This document shows, in pieces, positions 42,776 to 52,685 of a DNA stretch of 64,000 nucleotides; positions within the stretch are counted from its first letter, which is position 1; each line of letters begins with the position of its first letter. The notes beneath the pieces were generated by a model, which was not told the origin of the DNA, did not search any database, and worked only from the letters and a program-made list of their open reading frames with translations. The stretch lies in NCBI RefSeq assembly GCF_042684485.1, contig NZ_JBHULM010000011.1, positions 1,488,001 to 1,552,000 of the forward strand, given 5' to 3'. The stretch is from Oceanihabitans gracilariae (GTDB lineage Bacteria; Bacteroidota; Bacteroidia; Flavobacteriales; Flavobacteriaceae). A program made the translations under genes and the position numbers.

Positions 42776-42939
42776 AACGAACCAAAAATTCAAATCAGTC
42801 TGAGGGAATTCCTGCGGAGCATTCGCTTTCAAACTATATGCTTTAAGCTACGCATGGCACTTTTGTTTTCTGCTCATTATTTCTTCAGATTGATAATTCT
42901 GACTGTGTCGGAAATTGGGACTTGAATTTTTGTTGCGTT
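42776..42939. repeat. Intergenic element with 18-bp terminal inverted repeats
   Basis: AACGAACCAAAAATTCAA (42776-42793) matches the reverse complement of 42922-42939 at 16 of 18 positions. The 128-bp interior is less A/T rich than usual intergenic DNA and contains no ORF. From memory it resembles an element found between genes in other Flavobacteriaceae. It lies between xdhA and the guanine deaminase gene. Confidence 0.55.
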
Positions 42940-42967
42940 CTCAGTATAATATAAATTTAGTTTTTAT

Positions 42968-43441
42968 TTAATACTCGGTTTTATCTACTTTTTTTGTCCA
43001 TTCTTGAAATGGTTCTAATGCAGTTTCGCGCGCTAATTGCTCAAACGGAATACTTCTTTTTTCGTATGGTAAAGGGATTTCTTTGTAGATAAACTCGTCG
43101 TCAAAACCAATATTTGCAGCATCTACTTGATTGCTTCCGTAATATACTTTGTCTGGTCTAGCCCAATAAATAGCACCTAAACACATTGGACAAGGTTCAC
43201 AAGAGGTGTAAATTTCGCAACCATCTAACTGAAAAGAGTTTAAGTTTTTACAAGCATCTCTAATAGCAGTAACTTCTGCGTGTGCAGTTGGGTCGTTGGT
43301 AGAGGTTACTTTGTTGTTTCCGCGTCCTACAATTTTTCCGTCTTTAACAACTACGCAGCCAAATGGTCCACCTTCGTTGTTGTTCATTCCTTTTAAAGCT
43401 GCGTTTACAGCTTCTTTCATAAATTGTTCTTTATTACTCAT
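42968..43441 (-). CDS. guaD: Guanine deaminase / CDA-fold nucleoside deaminase
   Basis: 157 residues of the cytidine-deaminase-like fold. Zinc ligands are in PTAHAEVTAIRDA and SCEPCPMCLGAIYWA; the C-terminal EPFQEWTKK is typical of bacterial guanine deaminases of this fold. It converts guanine to xanthine, the substrate of the xanthine dehydrogenase encoded next to it. tRNA adenosine deaminase TadA is related but lacks this C-terminal region. Confidence 0.88.
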   Translation of the reverse strand: MSNKEQFMKEAVNAALKGMNNNEGGPFGCVVVKDGKIVGRGNNKVTSTNDPTAHAEVTAIRDACKNLNSFQLDGCEIYTSCEPCPMCLGAIYWARPDKVYYGSNQVDAANIGFDDEFIYKEIPLPYEKRSIPFEQLARETALEPFQEWTKKVDKTEY

Positions 43442-43476
43442 GTTGTGTTTTTATTTTTTTACTAACAAGCTAATAT

Positions 43477-43492
43477 ACTATTTTTAAATAGT
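43477..43492. promoter_or_regulatory. Near-perfect dyad upstream of guaD
   Basis: ACTATTTTTAAATAGT has 7-bp arms around two bases, 36 bp upstream of the guaD start codon. It could be an operator; being wholly A/T rich apart from the ends, it could also be chance. The rest of the 287-bp gap to 43729 shows nothing assignable. Confidence 0.3.
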
Positions 43493-43728
43493 GATTTATA
43501 GAAAAGGAATTCAAACTTAATATGTTTTGTTTGTGGTTGTTTTTATTTATAAATTAATTTTACACGGTTATTTCAAGAAGATAAGGTGTTTTTTAATATA
43601 TTTTTTAGTCTAATTGCTTAATTGTCAATACGATTTTGTTGCTTTGTAGTTTTTTAAAATTATTTATTCTATTTAAGTTTAAAGTAAAAATTGTATTTTT
43701 AAAGTTCCTTGCTTAACCAATTCATTTT

Positions 43729-46140
43729 ATGGGTATTTATACTATAATAATTCTTGAGTTTTTACTCATATCCTCCAGTATTCTTTTATTCTTTAAATTT
43801 AGAAAAGTACTGGGTTTAGCCCCTCTCTATCTCTTTTTGGGTGCGGTTAGATATCTTCAGGCACTTTCGGGAACAATGGTAAGTATTACTGTTTTTGATG
43901 ACTTAATTATTTATCCGATATCTATTATTATATTTAGTGGGCTTGTGTTTGCTGTTTTATTGATTTATATTAAAGAAGGAGCTGCTAGTGCGAGAGCGCT
44001 TATTTTTGGAATTATCTTTTCCAACCTTATTTTGTCTGCATTGTTTGGTATTATGCATATGGGGAGTTTAGTAGATATAAATTCTACGTTTGCTTTTTTA
44101 ATAGATGATAAGTATTTTATTACGGGAAGCATCCTGTTGTTATTAGATTTTCTATGGCTGGTAATAATCTATCAATTTTTAGTATCAATAATTAATAAAA
44201 AATATTTCTTTTTTATACTCTTTATATCGCTTTTAACTGTTTTTACTTTTGATGCTTTTGTGTTTAATATAACCTTATACTGGGGTAATGTACGTTTCTA
44301 TAATTTATTAGTAGGTAATATCGTTGGAAAGTTTTTTGCAGCATTCGTGTTTTCTTTTCTTCTGTATTTGTATTTAAAGTATATAGATAAAGAGGAAAGT
44401 AGTACTTCATTTGTTGCTAATCAAGATCGTGGTGTTTTTTCTATATTAAAGTATGAAAAGAAATATTTAAAACTAAAGTCTGAAAAGCAAGAATTGAAGA
44501 AGAGCTTAACCTCTCAATTAGAAACTTCCTTAAATAATATTAGTGGTGGTTTTATATCTCTAGATGCTAATTGGTGTTATACGTTTGTTAATAAAAAAGC
44601 AGCAGAGCTTTTAGGAAGATCTCCAGAAACATTACTTGGAAAACATATTTGGACCGAATTTCCGGAAGGTGTAGGGCGTTCATTTTATAAGGCTTATTAT
44701 AAGGCTGTAGAAACGCAAGAAACGGTATATTTTGATGATTATTACGAACCGTTAGATAAATGGTTTGAGAATAGAATTTACCCAACTCCAGATGGTTTAA
44801 CAATTTACTTTGCAGATATTACTGAAAAGAAAAATACAGACGAAAAAAATCAAAAACTACTCTCTTTAATAGAAACAAGCGATGAGTTTATTGGTTTAGC
44901 AACTTTAGATGGAAAGCCAATTTATTTGAATGCTAATGGAAGAAAATTAGTGGCATTAGAAAAAGAGGAGGAATTGCCTGATTCAATAGCTGGTTTCTTT
45001 CCTGAAGACTATCGTGAAAATATACAAACAGAACATTTTAGTGCTATTTTTAAAACGAATAAATGGACAGGAGAAGCAGCGTTTAAAAATTTTAAAACGG
45101 GAGAGTTAATACCTATTGAAATGTCTAGGTTTTTAATTAAAGATAGCGAAACAAGCGAGCCAATAGCGCTAGGTATCGTGGCTAAAAATATTACAGAACG
45201 TAAAGAAGCCGAAGAAAAATTAAAAAATAGTGAGCTTTTGTTTAGGCGTTTAACCTCTAATGTGCCAGTCGGTATTTTTCAATCAGATAAAGAAGGTTTC
45301 TGTAATTATGTAAATGATGAATGGTTAGAATATGCAGGAATGTCTTTTGAACAGGCAATGGGCTTTGGTTGGACTGACGCTATACATCCAGAAGATCAAG
45401 AAAGAGTTCGCCAACAATGGCAACAATGTATTTTAAATGCAAAAGAATTTATTTCAGAATTTAGATTTAAAACCAAAGAAAAGATAACTTGGTTGTCTGT
45501 TAAAGCCGTTGGAACCTTTGATGCTAATAATAAATTATATGGTTATATAGGTGTGGCCTTAGATGTTACAGAAAGAAAAAATGCTGAAGAACAAGTTAAA
45601 AGAAGTCAGATATATCTTGAAAATATAATTAATAATATTGGAGATCCTGTTTTTGTAAAAGACGCTGAAAGTAAATTAGTAATTGTAAATAATGCATTCT
45701 GTTCCATTTTTGATTTAGAAAGAGATGCTGTAATAGGAAGAACTTTAGTGGAGCACGTTTCTCCAGAAGAACAAGAAAGTTTCTTAAAAATAGATAAGCA
45801 GGTTATTGAAACAGGTGTAGAGAATGTTAATGAGGAAACTTTAACAGTAACCGGAAAAGAAACACGAATGATTTCTACCAAAAAAACACGATTTGTTGAT
45901 GGTAATGGTACTAAATTTTTAATTGGAATTATAAGAGATATTACAGAGCGTAAAAAAACGGAATTAGAATTAAAAAAATATAGAAATAACTTAGAGGAGT
46001 TAGTGAAAGTTAGAACAGAAGAAGTGAATTCTAAAAATGAAGAATTACAACGAATGAATAATCTGTTTGTAGGAAGAGAATTAAAAATGAAAGAACTAAA
46101 AAATATTATTAAAGAATTGAAATTAAAAAATGATAATTAA
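43729..46140 (+). CDS. Seven-helix membrane PAS sensor protein without kinase domain
   Basis: 803 residues. The first 220 residues hold about seven hydrophobic segments. A short coiled-coil (about 235-265) leads to four PAS domains: about 267-375 (ISLDANWCYTFVNKKAAELLG), 378-495, 500-620 (VPVGIFQSDKEGFCNYVNDEWLEYAGM, a PAS_3 fold) and 627-745, most closed by DITERKK-type ends. The C-terminus is a coiled coil with NNLFVGRELKMKELKNIIKEL, a segment often seen in Bacteroidota PAS proteins before an output domain; here the protein simply ends. No HisKA, HATPase, GGDEF or EAL is present. It likely signals through protein contact with the histidine kinase encoded next. Confidence 0.85.
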   Translation: MGIYTIIILEFLLISSSILLFFKFRKVLGLAPLYLFLGAVRYLQALSGTMVSITVFDDLIIYPISIIIFSGLVFAVLLIYIKEGAASARALIFGIIFSNLILSALFGIMHMGSLVDINSTFAFLIDDKYFITGSILLLLDFLWLVIIYQFLVSIINKKYFFFILFISLLTVFTFDAFVFNITLYWGNVRFYNLLVGNIVGKFFAAFVFSFLLYLYLKYIDKEESSTSFVANQDRGVFSILKYEKKYLKLKSEKQELKKSLTSQLETSLNNISGGFISLDANWCYTFVNKKAAELLGRSPETLLGKHIWTEFPEGVGRSFYKAYYKAVETQETVYFDDYYEPLDKWFENRIYPTPDGLTIYFADITEKKNTDEKNQKLLSLIETSDEFIGLATLDGKPIYLNANGRKLVALEKEEELPDSIAGFFPEDYRENIQTEHFSAIFKTNKWTGEAAFKNFKTGELIPIEMSRFLIKDSETSEPIALGIVAKNITERKEAEEKLKNSELLFRRLTSNVPVGIFQSDKEGFCNYVNDEWLEYAGMSFEQAMGFGWTDAIHPEDQERVRQQWQQCILNAKEFISEFRFKTKEKITWLSVKAVGTFDANNKLYGYIGVALDVTERKNAEEQVKRSQIYLENIINNIGDPVFVKDAESKLVIVNNAFCSIFDLERDAVIGRTLVEHVSPEEQESFLKIDKQVIETGVENVNEETLTVTGKETRMISTKKTRFVDGNGTKFLIGIIRDITERKKTELELKKYRNNLEELVKVRTEEVNSKNEELQRMNNLFVGRELKMKELKNIIKELKLKNDN

Positions 46141-46173
46141 AAAGAATAAAAACCCATTTAATATTTGCTTTAT

Positions 46174-48318
46174 ATGACAAGGATTGCTTTTTATTCTTTA
46201 CTTAAAAAACCTTTTGTTTGGGGTTTTACCACTTTAATAATATTGCTTGCTATCACACAGTTTATTGCATATCAAAAGTATGTGATAAATAAAAATCAAC
46301 ACAAAAAAGAATTAAGTAATCAAGTAGATTTAATTAAGGAAAAAATACAGGCTCTAGTAATGTATAGCCATTCTGCTACAAAAACATTGGCATACATTGT
46401 AGAACGAAATGGTATTCCAGACGATTTTAATACCATAGCTAGTGAACTTTTAGAACGAAATAAATATTTTGACGTTGTAGAGTTAGTAGATGCTGATGGG
46501 TTTATTACGCACGTGTATCCTTTAAAAAATAATGAAGTAATTGGTTTTAATATTATAAAAAGTATTGAAGCTAGTAGTGGTGCTTTAGCAACAATAGAAC
46601 GAAAAGATTTTTTTATAGCTGGCCCAGTTCATTTAAAACAAGGAGGCATAGGTATGGTAAGTAGACAGCCTATTTTTATAGATGATAAATTCTCTGGTTT
46701 TTCTGCTGTTGTAACTACATTATCTACTTTTTTAAACGATTTAAATATAGATACTGAAAAAGATAAAGACTTTATTTATCAGTTGTCAAGAGTTAATTTT
46801 AAAACAGGTAAGGAAGAGTTTTTTTTAGAAAAAGACATGTCGTCTTACCAGTCTTTTGCAGTGCCTATAAAAATGACTTCTGGAGAATGGAAACTGTATG
46901 TTGTACCAACTAACGAAACATACAATACAGCAATAAGCTATATGGTGTTTGGTTTAATAATTTCTTTTTTAGGAGCTTGGAGTGTTTGGTTTTTTAAAGG
47001 ACAATCGCTACGATTAAAACAGATTGTAAACAGTAAGTTACAAGAGCAAGAAGATAAATTAAATCAAGTTTATGAATCTTCTAAATCAAAAATTGAAAAA
47101 AGCGAAATGCTATATCGTAGTCTTGCTTTAAATGCACCAGTTGTTATATTTAATACCAATAAAAAAGGAGCGTTTACTTATGTAAATGAACAATGGGTTA
47201 AATATTCAGGTTTGAGCCTTGAAGAATCTTTAGATGCTGGTTGGCAAAAAGCAATACATCCTGAGGATAGAGAAAGAGTAGTAAATGAATGGCAGAATAC
47301 CATACTAAATGATACCGAATTTAAATCAGAACTAAGATTTCAGGATAAAAATGGGATTGTTACTTGGTTTCAAGCAAAAGCAGTAAAACTTATTGATGCC
47401 GATAATAATAGATATGGATTTATTGGTATTGCGTCAGATATTACAGAAAGAATTAACAACGAAAAAGAGTTGTTGATTTATAAGAACAATTTAGAAAAGT
47501 TAGTACGTTTAAGAACCGAAGAACTACATGATAGTAGAGAGGCTTTGCTAAATCTTTTAGAAGATATGAATGTTCAATCTATAGAGCTAGAAAAAGAAAA
47601 AGTAAAAGCACAATCTGCAGATTTAATGAAATCTGCATTTTTAGCTACCATGTCTCATGAGTTAAGAACACCAATGAATTCTATTATTGGGTTTACAGGT
47701 ATTTTATTAAAAGAATTAGCAGGACCATTAAATGAGGAACAAAAAAAGCAACTAGCTATGGTTAAAAATAGTGGTGAGCATTTATTGGGTTTAATTAATG
47801 ATGTTTTAGATATTTCTAAAATAGAAGCAGGTAAATTAAAAGTTTCTTATTATCCTTTTGATTATTTGGTGTCCTTAAAAAACACACTCGATTTTTTAAC
47901 ACCACAAGCTTCAGCTAAAGGCCTTCATTTAAAAACAGAGATTTCCGAAATGAAAATAACACTAGTAAGTGATGAAAGACGTGTAGAGCAAATTCTGCTA
48001 AATTTACTTTCAAACGCTATTAAATTTTCAAAAAAAGGAGATATACTAGTAAAGGTAGCAGTTAAAGATAATCAACTAATAACGCAAGTGATAGATCAAG
48101 GAATTGGTATTAGTAAAAAAAATCTAATAAAACTATTCATGCCTTTTATTCAGTTAGAAGCAGGTTTAAGTAGAAATCATGAAGGAACAGGTTTGGGTTT
48201 GGCTATTTGTAAAAACCTAGTTGAAAAATTAGGAGGTAGTATTACCGCCGAGAGTGAATTAGGCAAAGGAAGTAATTTTACATTTATTTTACCTTTAGAT
48301 TATTCTCCCGATAAATAA
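46174..48318 (+). CDS. CHASE-PAS sensor histidine kinase
   Basis: 714 residues from the ATG at 46174 (the TTG at 46165 is unlikely). Layout: membrane helix near residue 12-30, an extracytoplasmic CHASE domain (about 40-250, VVELVDADGFITHVYPL), a second helix near 258-278, a coiled coil, a PAS_3 domain (about 310-430), then HisKA with SHELRTPMNSIIGF (His near residue 495) and HATPase with NLLSNAIKFS, GTGLGLAICKNL. The protein has no receiver of its own; the two receiver proteins that follow are the obvious partners. Confidence 0.92.
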   Translation: MTRIAFYSLLKKPFVWGFTTLIILLAITQFIAYQKYVINKNQHKKELSNQVDLIKEKIQALVMYSHSATKTLAYIVERNGIPDDFNTIASELLERNKYFDVVELVDADGFITHVYPLKNNEVIGFNIIKSIEASSGALATIERKDFFIAGPVHLKQGGIGMVSRQPIFIDDKFSGFSAVVTTLSTFLNDLNIDTEKDKDFIYQLSRVNFKTGKEEFFLEKDMSSYQSFAVPIKMTSGEWKLYVVPTNETYNTAISYMVFGLIISFLGAWSVWFFKGQSLRLKQIVNSKLQEQEDKLNQVYESSKSKIEKSEMLYRSLALNAPVVIFNTNKKGAFTYVNEQWVKYSGLSLEESLDAGWQKAIHPEDRERVVNEWQNTILNDTEFKSELRFQDKNGIVTWFQAKAVKLIDADNNRYGFIGIASDITERINNEKELLIYKNNLEKLVRLRTEELHDSREALLNLLEDMNVQSIELEKEKVKAQSADLMKSAFLATMSHELRTPMNSIIGFTGILLKELAGPLNEEQKKQLAMVKNSGEHLLGLINDVLDISKIEAGKLKVSYYPFDYLVSLKNTLDFLTPQASAKGLHLKTEISEMKITLVSDERRVEQILLNLLSNAIKFSKKGDILVKVAVKDNQLITQVIDQGIGISKKNLIKLFMPFIQLEAGLSRNHEGTGLGLAICKNLVEKLGGSITAESELGKGSNFTFILPLDYSPDK

Positions 48319-48396
48319 TAACAATTGTAAGTACAGTTTTATATCAATTATGTATATTTAAAGTTTTATGTATTGATATTGAAATTAACAAATTAA

Positions 48397-48768
48397 ATGA
48401 GCCCAAATATTTTAATAATTGAAGATAACGAGCAGAATATGTATATGTTATCTTATTTACTTGAACAAAATAATTTTAATATCTTAAAGGCGTATAATGC
48501 TATTGATGGTTTAAAGTTAGCGCATGAAAAACATCCCGAAATTATTTTAATAGATATTCAGTTACCAGATATGGATGGACATGAATTATGTGTTAAATTA
48601 AGGCATAATGGGCTTCCAAAAGAAACAGTAATTATTGTAGTTACCTCATATGCAATGGGAGGAGATAGAGAGAAGGCAATAGAATCAGGAGCAAATGGGT
48701 ATATTGAAAAACCTATTAATCCAGATACTTTTATAAGTCAAATGGAAAGTGTCTATAATACCAAATGA
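48397..48768 (+). CDS. Single-domain response regulator
   Basis: 123 residues, just a CheY-like receiver. Acidic pair EDN at the start, phospho-acceptor Asp in IILIDIQLPDMDGHE near residue 51, VVTSYAMGG for the switch Thr/Ser, and EKPINP with the conserved Lys. It is the PleD/DivK-like type that passes phosphate between partners or acts allosterically. It sits between the histidine kinase and the sigma-54 activator, so a phosphorelay role is plausible. Confidence 0.9.
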   Translation: MSPNILIIEDNEQNMYMLSYLLEQNNFNILKAYNAIDGLKLAHEKHPEIILIDIQLPDMDGHELCVKLRHNGLPKETVIIVVTSYAMGGDREKAIESGANGYIEKPINPDTFISQMESVYNTK

Positions 48769-48776
48769 TGTAAATA

Positions 48777-51700
48777 GTGAAAAAGAAAACTATTTTAATA
48801 GTAGATGATGTATATGAAAATCTTTATTTTTTAAAGATTATTCTTGAGCAGGCTAACTTTTTGGTTATTGAAGCTAATGATGGAAGAGACGGATTAGAAA
48901 AACTAAAAAACAATAAAGTAGACCTAATCATTTCTGATATTTTAATGCCTGTAATGGATGGGTATATGCTGTGTCAAGCTTGTAAAAAAGATGCATCACT
49001 AATGCATATTCCTTTTGTTTTTTACACTTCTACCTATACAGATAAACTAGATGAAGATTTTGCTCTTAAATTAGGAGCAACACATTTTTTAAGAAAGCCA
49101 ACAGATCCAGAGGTAATTATAGAGTTAATTCATGATATTTTTAAAAAAGCAACACTAGTTGAAAAAACGAAAAAAGAATTAGAGTTTACAGAGCAAGAAG
49201 CTTTAAAGTTATACAGTAAAAGGCTTATTAGTAAACTAGAACAAAAAAATTTAGATCTAGAAAAAGAAGCGTTAAAACGTAAAAAAGCACAACAAATATT
49301 AGTTAATGAAAACGAGGTTTTAGATTTAATAGCTAGCAACACCTCGCTTTATAAAATATTTAATCATATACTTTCTAATTATGAGTCACTGCATCCAGAA
49401 TACTATGGTTCTATTAGTTTAATGCGTGAAGATGGTGTTCATCTAGATTTTGTTTCTGGGCCTTCTATTCCAAAAGAGTATAAAGAATTTGTTAAAAGCA
49501 TAGTTATTGGTGATGAGGTTGGGTCTTGTGGTACTTCTGCATTTACAAAAAAACCAGTTGTTGTTTCAGATATAAGTACTAGTAGATTCTGGAAAAAGTA
49601 TAAAGATGTTGCTTTAAAATATAATTTAAAATCTTGTTGGTCTATTCCTGTACTTTCAGAAAACAATGAGGTGTTAGGTACTTTTGCTATTTATAGTAGT
49701 GCTATTAATACTCCTTCTTTAGATGATATTAAAGAATTAAATTCTGCTGTTAGATTAGCCAAAATGGCTATTGTAAAATTTAATATTAAAGCAGAAGTAA
49801 AAAAACAAGAAGAGTCTTATAAGTCTTTGGTTAGTCAAGCAAGTGATATTATAATTTCTTATAGCTTAGAAGGGACTATATATTCATTTAATAAAGCTGC
49901 TTACCAAAGTTTAGGATACACTAAAAAAGAGTTCTCTACACTAAAAATACAAGATTTTTATGTAGATGAGTTAATTCAAAATACAGTAAAACATCAAGAG
50001 TTGTTAGACGGAAAATCTATTTTATTTCCTAGAAAGTATAAACGTAAAGATGGTTCTGTATTAGAGGTTGAAGTGTCTGCAAAACTTCAAAATGATGGTA
50101 AAGTACTCGCTATTGCTCGTGATATTACAGAATGGCAAAATAATTTAAAAGAAATAAGAGATGCTAAAGAGTTTTCGTCTAGTCTTTTAAACTCTATGCG
50201 TGAAGGCTTGGTAGTTATAAATTTAGAGTCTGAAATAATTCGTGTAAATCCTGCCTTTTGCGCAATGACTGGTTTTTCTGAAAAAGAATTAATAGGTGTA
50301 AAACGTCCGTTTCCATATTCGCCACCAGAACTCAGAGAAGGAAACGATGAGCGTTACAAGTTATTATTAGCAAATAAGAATAAAAAAGAATACGAAAACA
50401 CATACATGCGTAAAAATGGAGAACGCTTTCCTGTGTATGTGTCAATATCTAGTCTGTATGATGAAAACGGAGAGAAAACCGCAAATTTTTCTACAGTACA
50501 AGATATAACAGAACGAAAAAAGGCAGAATTAGCTTTACAATTAGCCAAAGAATTTAGAGACAAGCTTATCATGTCTATGCAAGAAGGTTTGCTTATTACA
50601 GGGTTAAATACTAAAATTATTTTGGTTAATGATTCCTTGTGTAAGATAACGGGTTACTCTAAAGAAGAGCTAACAGATCATGGACATCCTTATCCTTTTT
50701 GGCAAAAATCAGACCATGAAGCAGTTTTACAAAGTTATGAAGATGTAGCTAGTGAAGAAGCAAAAGAGTTTCATTTTGATATCATTAAAAAAAATGGTGA
50801 AAAAATTACAGCATCTTTTTATACAGGTACCATAAAAAATGACAAACATGAGGTTGTTGCTTTATATGCTACTGTTAAAGATGTATCAGAAGAGTTAAGG
50901 GCAAAGCAAGTATTAATTGATAGAGCTAAAAAATCTAACGAAAAGAAAGATGTAATTTTAAAATTAGCCAATCTAGTAGGTGAAGATTTTTCTTCTTCAT
51001 TAAATAAAATTACAGAATTAGCAGCTAAAACCTTAAATGTAGGAAGAGTAAGTGTTTGGAAGTTTAATGAGGATAAGAAAATATTACATTGTGAAAACTT
51101 ATTCAATTTAAGAACAGGTAGTATTGAAAAAGGAATGGAAATTCAATACGCAGATAATCCAGATTACTTTGAAGCTTTAAATGCAAAAAAGGCCTTACTG
51201 GTTAAAGATGTTCAAAATAATGCTGTTACTAAACTATTTTTAAACCCTTATTTAAAACCAAATAATATAACATCACTTATGGATGTTTTTATTAATAGTG
51301 CCACAGGATATTATGGTATTATTTGTTTTGAACATGTAGGTGATTCTTTAAGAGATTGGAGTGCAGAAGATCTTGAGTTTGCAACCTCAATAGCGAATGT
51401 AGTGTCTCTTATGGTAGAGAGTACAGAGCGTAAAATTGCCGAAAATAAAATTACAATAGCCAATCAAAAACTTACAGTAGTCAATAAAGAGTTAAACCAG
51501 TTAAGAGAACAGTTAGAGCAAGAAAATGTTTATTTAAGAAATGAGTTAGAGCTTGTGTTTAACTATGAAGAAATGGTTTATGGTAGTGAGGCTTTTAGTA
51601 ATGTTTTAACAGAGGTTGAAAAAGTAGCTCCTACAAACGCTACAGTTTTGTTGTTAGGAGAGTCTGGAACAGGAAAAGAATTATTGGCTAGAGCTATACA

Positions 51701-52499
51701 TAATACTAGTTTACGTAATAATAAGCCTTTAATTAAGGTGAATTGCTCTGCAATACCTAGAGAGCTGATTGAAAGTGAATTGTTTGGTCATAAAAAAGGG
51801 TCTTTTACAGGAGCTGTAAATGATAAGGTAGGAAAGTTTGAACTAGCAGATAAAGGAACTTTATTTTTAGATGAAATTGGCGAGTTGCCTTTAGATATGC
51901 AGCCAAAAATACTAAGATTTTTACAGGAAGGAGAAATAGAGGTTGTTGGTAGTTCTAGTGGATCAAAAAAATTAGATGTTCGTGTAATTGCTGCAACAAA
52001 CAGAAATCTAAAAAATGCTATTGAAAAAAAGGAGTTTAGAGAAGATTTATATTTTCGTCTAAATGTGTTTCCTATTAATGTGCCTGCTTTAAGAGATAGA
52101 AAAGAAGATGTGCCATTGTTGGTAGAACATTTTGTAGATAAATTTAATAAAGCTTATGGTAAAAGCATTCAGTATATTACTGATGATGCTATGAATAAGC
52201 TAAAAGCATATAATTGGCCAGGAAATATTAGGGAGTTAGAAAACTTAATTGAGCGTGCTTCCATTTTATCTACTACAGATACTTTAGTTGTTCCTGGTTT
52301 TGAATCTTCAGTGCAAAAGGCCAAATTAATTAATAATAAAGATTTGAGTCTAGATACTGTGCAACGCAACCATATTGTGCAGGTATTAGAGCAATGTAAT
52401 TGGAAAATTAGTGGTTCTAATGGAGCTGCTGATGTATTAAAATTAAAACCAAGTACATTACGAGATAGAATGACTAAATTAAAAATTGTAAAGCCATAA
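48777..52499 (+). CDS. Receiver-GAF-PAS sigma-54-dependent transcriptional activator
   Basis: 1240 residues, start GTG at 48777 (no ATG available before the receiver). Domains in order: receiver (1-120, DLIISDILMPVMDGY), coiled coil, GAF (about 180-340), three PAS domains (about 345-465, 470-590, 595-715), a second GAF (about 735-885), coiled coil, AAA+ (about 930-1170) and Fis-type HTH (1190-1240). The AAA+ has Walker A GESGTGKE (near 961), GSFTGA (near 1007, needed to touch sigma-54) and LFLDEIGELP. So this is a true NtrC-class activator, much larger than usual because of the sensory domains. Two copies of a candidate sigma-54 promoter with shared upstream dyads follow. Confidence 0.93.
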   Translation: MKKKTILIVDDVYENLYFLKIILEQANFLVIEANDGRDGLEKLKNNKVDLIISDILMPVMDGYMLCQACKKDASLMHIPFVFYTSTYTDKLDEDFALKLGATHFLRKPTDPEVIIELIHDIFKKATLVEKTKKELEFTEQEALKLYSKRLISKLEQKNLDLEKEALKRKKAQQILVNENEVLDLIASNTSLYKIFNHILSNYESLHPEYYGSISLMREDGVHLDFVSGPSIPKEYKEFVKSIVIGDEVGSCGTSAFTKKPVVVSDISTSRFWKKYKDVALKYNLKSCWSIPVLSENNEVLGTFAIYSSAINTPSLDDIKELNSAVRLAKMAIVKFNIKAEVKKQEESYKSLVSQASDIIISYSLEGTIYSFNKAAYQSLGYTKKEFSTLKIQDFYVDELIQNTVKHQELLDGKSILFPRKYKRKDGSVLEVEVSAKLQNDGKVLAIARDITEWQNNLKEIRDAKEFSSSLLNSMREGLVVINLESEIIRVNPAFCAMTGFSEKELIGVKRPFPYSPPELREGNDERYKLLLANKNKKEYENTYMRKNGERFPVYVSISSLYDENGEKTANFSTVQDITERKKAELALQLAKEFRDKLIMSMQEGLLITGLNTKIILVNDSLCKITGYSKEELTDHGHPYPFWQKSDHEAVLQSYEDVASEEAKEFHFDIIKKNGEKITASFYTGTIKNDKHEVVALYATVKDVSEELRAKQVLIDRAKKSNEKKDVILKLANLVGEDFSSSLNKITELAAKTLNVGRVSVWKFNEDKKILHCENLFNLRTGSIEKGMEIQYADNPDYFEALNAKKALLVKDVQNNAVTKLFLNPYLKPNNITSLMDVFINSATGYYGIICFEHVGDSLRDWSAEDLEFATSIANVVSLMVESTERKIAENKITIANQKLTVVNKELNQLREQLEQENVYLRNELELVFNYEEMVYGSEAFSNVLTEVEKVAPTNATVLLLGESGTGKELLARAIHNTSLRNNKPLIKVNCSAIPRELIESELFGHKKGSFTGAVNDKVGKFELADKGTLFLDEIGELPLDMQPKILRFLQEGEIEVVGSSSGSKKLDVRVIAATNRNLKNAIEKKEFREDLYFRLNVFPINVPALRDRKEDVPLLVEHFVDKFNKAYGKSIQYITDDAMNKLKAYNWPGNIRELENLIERASILSTTDTLVVPGFESSVQKAKLINNKDLSLDTVQRNHIVQVLEQCNWKISGSNGAADVLKLKPSTLRDRMTKLKIVKP

Positions 52500-52504
52500 T
52501 AAAT

Positions 52505-52558
52505 TAACGGTATACCGTTAGTTGGAGTATTTCGTCTGAAATATTCGCGGTATGTCGA
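52505..52558 (+). promoter_or_regulatory. Two upstream activator dyads, locus 1
   Basis: Site A is the perfect palindrome TAACGGTATACCGTTA (52505-52520). Site B, GCGGTATGTCGA (52547-52558), is a degenerate copy whose centre is exactly 40 bp downstream. The same pair with the same 40-bp distance recurs at 56857-56912. Proposed binding sites of the adjacent NtrC-class activator. Confidence 0.65.
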
Positions 52559-52646
52559 TTTTTTGATATTTCTTAAAATTTACTATAAAACCATAAGGCG
52601 CTGTAAATAAGTGTTTTATGGTTTTTTTTTGCTTCTGAGTCTAGTT

Positions 52647-52662
52647 TGGCATCTGTATTGGA
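52647..52662 (+). promoter_or_regulatory. Sigma-54-type promoter, locus 1
   Basis: TGGCATCTGTATTGGA has GG at -24 and GG (instead of GC) at -12 with the right 10-bp spacing. Transcription would begin near 52673, 13 bp before the start codon at 52686. The near-identical box at 57003-57018 supports it. Confidence 0.6.
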
Positions 52663-52685
52663 ATACGTTTTCCAAACTAATAACC

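Noticed and set aside
42850..42870. Third TGGCAC box as a sigma-54 promoter
   Set aside because: No GC or GG at -12 spacing and no dyads upstream.
46165..46173. Upstream TTG start for the CHASE-PAS kinase
   Set aside because: An ATG follows 9 bp later and gives a normal membrane N-terminus.
52611..52685. Longer N-terminus for DUF7793 paralogue 1
   Set aside because: It would translate the sigma-54 promoter region and does not align with the two paralogues.
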